This document shows, one piece after another, positions 17,012 through 18,314 of a stretch of 18,314 bases of DNA. Under the pieces are notes generated by a model. It saw only the letters and a program-made list of their open reading frames with translations. It made no database searches and was not told the DNA's origin. How positions within the stretch are numbered: the stretch's first letter is position 1; each line of letters opens with the position of its first letter. Source of the DNA: Dysgonamonadaceae bacterium (lineage in GTDB: Bacteria; Bacteroidota; Bacteroidia; Bacteroidales; Azobacteroidaceae); NCBI GenBank assembly GCA_031284225.1, contig JAITAH010000103.1:1-18314 (forward strand). Reading direction: 5' to 3'. Position numbers and translations under genes: made by a program.

Positions 17012-17014
17012 AAG

Positions 17015-17085
17015 TTGTCCCACCAGGACTCGAACCTAGGCTGGCTGAACCAAAATCAGATGTGCTACCACTACACCATGGGACA
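17015..17085 (-). tRNA. tRNA-Gln (anticodon TTG)
   Basis: The 71-base - strand sequence folds as a cloverleaf. The acceptor stem TGTCCCA/TGGGACA is fully paired with a U1-A72 pair, as in glutamine tRNAs. The D arm is GTGT-AGTGGTA-GCAC, the anticodon loop TTTTGGT gives TTG, the variable loop has 4 bases, and the T arm is CTAGG-TTCGAGT-CCTGG with a T-G wobble. The discriminator is A and CCA is not encoded. The outermost anticodon-stem pair is a T-C mismatch, leaving four pairs. It has its own consensus promoter at 17113-17143. Confidence 0.95.
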
Positions 17086-17094
17086 ATCCTCTAT

Positions 17095-17127
17095 CGCTTT
17101 TTAAAAGCGTTGCAAAGGTACGCTTTT
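17095..17127. repeat. Three-armed inverted repeat around the tRNA-Gln start site
   Basis: AAAAGCGT (17103-17110) is an exact inverted repeat of ACGCTTTT (17120-17127) with a 9-base loop. The same middle arm also pairs with CGCTTTT at 17095-17101, forming a near-palindrome (17095-17109). The -7 box of the tRNA promoter lies in the loop and outer arm. Read on +, the outer hairpin ends in six T; read on -, it could help end tyrS transcription. Which role, if any, is real cannot be told. Confidence 0.5.
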
Positions 17128-17143
17128 TTGCAAAATATCCAAA
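17113..17143 (-). promoter_or_regulatory. Predicted tRNA-Gln promoter
   Basis: On the - strand, TTTG (17143-17140), a 19-base spacer and TACCTTTG (17120-17113) match the Bacteroides consensus in both boxes. Transcription would begin near 17106, about 21 bases before the mature tRNA 5' end. The -33 box begins 17 bases after the tyrS stop codon, so the tRNA need not depend on tyrS transcription. Confidence 0.7.
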
Positions 17144-17159
17144 TAATTGCCCGGGTATT

Positions 17160-18314
17160 TTACAGAGCTATCAGCAAAAAGTAGTCTTTCTTGCCTTTCT
17201 GCGCCAAAAGGTATTTTCCGCCTAATAAATACGAAGCATCAATCACGGCATCGAATGTAGTTAATTTTCCTTTGTTGATGCTGACGCCGCCGTTCTGCAC
17301 CAGTTTGCGCATCTCGCCTTTCGATGGAAATACCGGCGCTTTTTCCGTTAACAAGTCCACGGCTTTGACGCCGCCGGACAGTTCGTCTTTGGAGATTTCA
17401 TACTGGGGAACGCCGGCAAAAACATCCAGTAACGTGGCTTCATCCAAGCGTTTCAAGGCATCGGACGTGGAATTGCCGAAAAGAATGTTGGACGCTTCTA
17501 CCGCCGCGGCATAATCGTCCTGCGAATGTACCAGCAGGGTTACTTCCTGCGCCAACCGTTTTTGTAGCGGGCGCAGATGAGGGGTCGTTTGTTGGGAAGC
17601 GATCAGACTTTCTATTTCTTCTTTATCTAATGCAGTAAAAATCCGGATGTATTTTTCTGCATCCGCGTCGCTCACATTCAGCCAGAACTGGTAGAATTTG
17701 TAGGGCGACGTGTAGCGTTTCTCCAGCCAGACGTTGCCGGATTCGGTTTTTCCGAATTTGCCGCCATCGGCTTTGGTAATCAGCGGACAGGTCAAGGCAA
17801 AAGCTTCGCCACCGGCTTTTTTACGGATTAACTCCGTGCCCGTAGTGATATTGCCCCACTGGTCGGAACCGCCCATTTGCAGTCGGCAGCCGTAATTTTC
17901 ATACAAAAACAAGTAGTCGTATCCTTGCAACAACTGGTAGGAAAATTCCGTAAAAGACATCCCTTCCCGCGAGTCGGCCGAAAGGCGTTTTTTGACGGAA
18001 TCTTTCGACATCATGTAATTGACGGTAATGTATTTCCCGATATCGCGGATAAAATTCAGAAACGAATACGACTTTGTCCAATCGTAGTTATTCACCAGAA
18101 GCGCTTTGTTCGGAACGTCGGACTCGAAATCCAGAAATCGGGCGAGTTGCGCCTTTATACTTTCCTGATTATGGCGTAATGTTTCTTCGCTCAACAAATT
18201 CCGTTCTTGCGATTTCATGGAAGGATCGCCAATCATGCCCGTAGCGCCTCCTATCAAAGCGATGGGGCGATGCCCCGCCCGCTGAAAATGTTTCAGCATC
18301 ATCACGCCTACGAG
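17160..18314 (-). CDS. tyrS: Tyrosyl-tRNA synthetase (5' end beyond the window)
   Basis: This class-I synthetase charges tRNA-Tyr with tyrosine. The visible 384 residues start at [20 protein letters not shown], which in the family directly follows the HIGH-like motif, so roughly the first 40-50 residues lie outside the window. Family features are [13 protein letters not shown], the tyrosine-binding segment [24 protein letters not shown], the KMSKS-equivalent KFGKT (coded at about 17745-17759) and a C-terminal S4-like RNA-binding domain with [16 protein letters not shown]. The frame is open to the window edge; the internal GTG at 18305 is not a real start. It ends 74 bases before the tRNA-Gln 5' end on the same strand. 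Confidence 0.95.
   Translation of the reverse strand, partial: LVGVMMLKHFQRAGHRPIALIGGATGMIGDPSMKSQERNLLSEETLRHNQESIKAQLARFLDFESDVPNKALLVNNYDWTKSYSFLNFIRDIGKYITVNYMMSKDSVKKRLSADSREGMSFTEFSYQLLQGYDYLFLYENYGCRLQMGGSDQWGNITTGTELIRKKAGGEAFALTCPLITKADGGKFGKTESGNVWLEKRYTSPYKFYQFWLNVSDADAEKYIRIFTALDKEEIESLIASQQTTPHLRPLQKRLAQEVTLLVHSQDDYAAAVEASNILFGNSTSDALKRLDEATLLDVFAGVPQYEISKDELSGGVKAVDLLTEKAPVFPSKGEMRKLVQNGGVSINKGKLTTFDAVIDASYLLGGKYLLAQKGKKDYFLLIAL

Noticed and set aside
17015..17085. tRNA-Gln as an integration site for a mobile element
   Set aside because: No integrase, second partial tRNA copy or direct repeat is seen on either side; both flanks are housekeeping genes.

Overview
The window looks like chromosomal DNA of a member of the Bacteroidota, most likely Bacteroidales. 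The evidence is a SusC/SusD pair with surface-lipoprotein partners, a DUF4494 gene (a family I know from Bacteroidales), absence of Shine-Dalgarno sequences, and several matches to the Bacteroides-type promoter (TTTG, about 19-22 bases, then TAnnTTTG). The genus cannot be fixed from this sequence.

Region 1 (1-7458, + strand) is a polysaccharide utilisation locus. After the tail of an unidentified upstream gene come a SusC-type TonB-dependent transporter, a SusD-type binding lipoprotein, a SusE/F-type lipoprotein with what look like four tandem beta-sandwich modules, and a GH53 endo-beta-1,4-galactanase that is also a predicted lipoprotein. The set fits surface capture and cutting of beta-1,4-galactan (pectic galactan or type I arabinogalactan), with import of the galacto-oligosaccharides through SusC/SusD. 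No beta-galactosidase or regulator is visible for this locus.

Region 2 (7459-11695, + strand) is housekeeping: purD from its own promoter, an abutting uncharacterised polytopic membrane protein, then a second unit of engB (ribosome-assembly GTPase), a DUF4494 gene and a YggS-type PLP-binding protein, with 4-base ATGA overlaps at both junctions.

Region 3 (11667-13591, - strand) is an argD-like aminotransferase followed by proC, again joined by an ATGA overlap. proC converges on the YggS gene with a 29-base overlap of coding ends.

Region 4 (13592-15525, + strand) is an AT-rich divergent intergenic region with a degenerate 7-base repeat, then a secreted GH43-type enzyme with a C-terminal F5/8 (CBM32-like) domain and an Fn3-like tail. 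It may serve the same plant-polysaccharide niche as region 1, but it is separate from it.

Region 5 (15491-18314, - strand) holds a short-form CstA transporter, which overlaps the GH43 gene tail to tail by 35 bases, then tRNA-Gln(TTG) and the 3' part of tyrS, cut by the window edge just after the HIGH motif region. cstA and the tRNA each have a well-matched promoter with a 19-base spacer.

No stretch over about 205 bases lacks a gene. I saw no CRISPR array, insertion sequence, rRNA or phage gene. I found no clear new system; the most unusual items are the four-module SusE-like protein, the 7-base-phased repeat, the tandem micro-ORFs ahead of susC, and the three-armed inverted repeat around the tRNA promoter.
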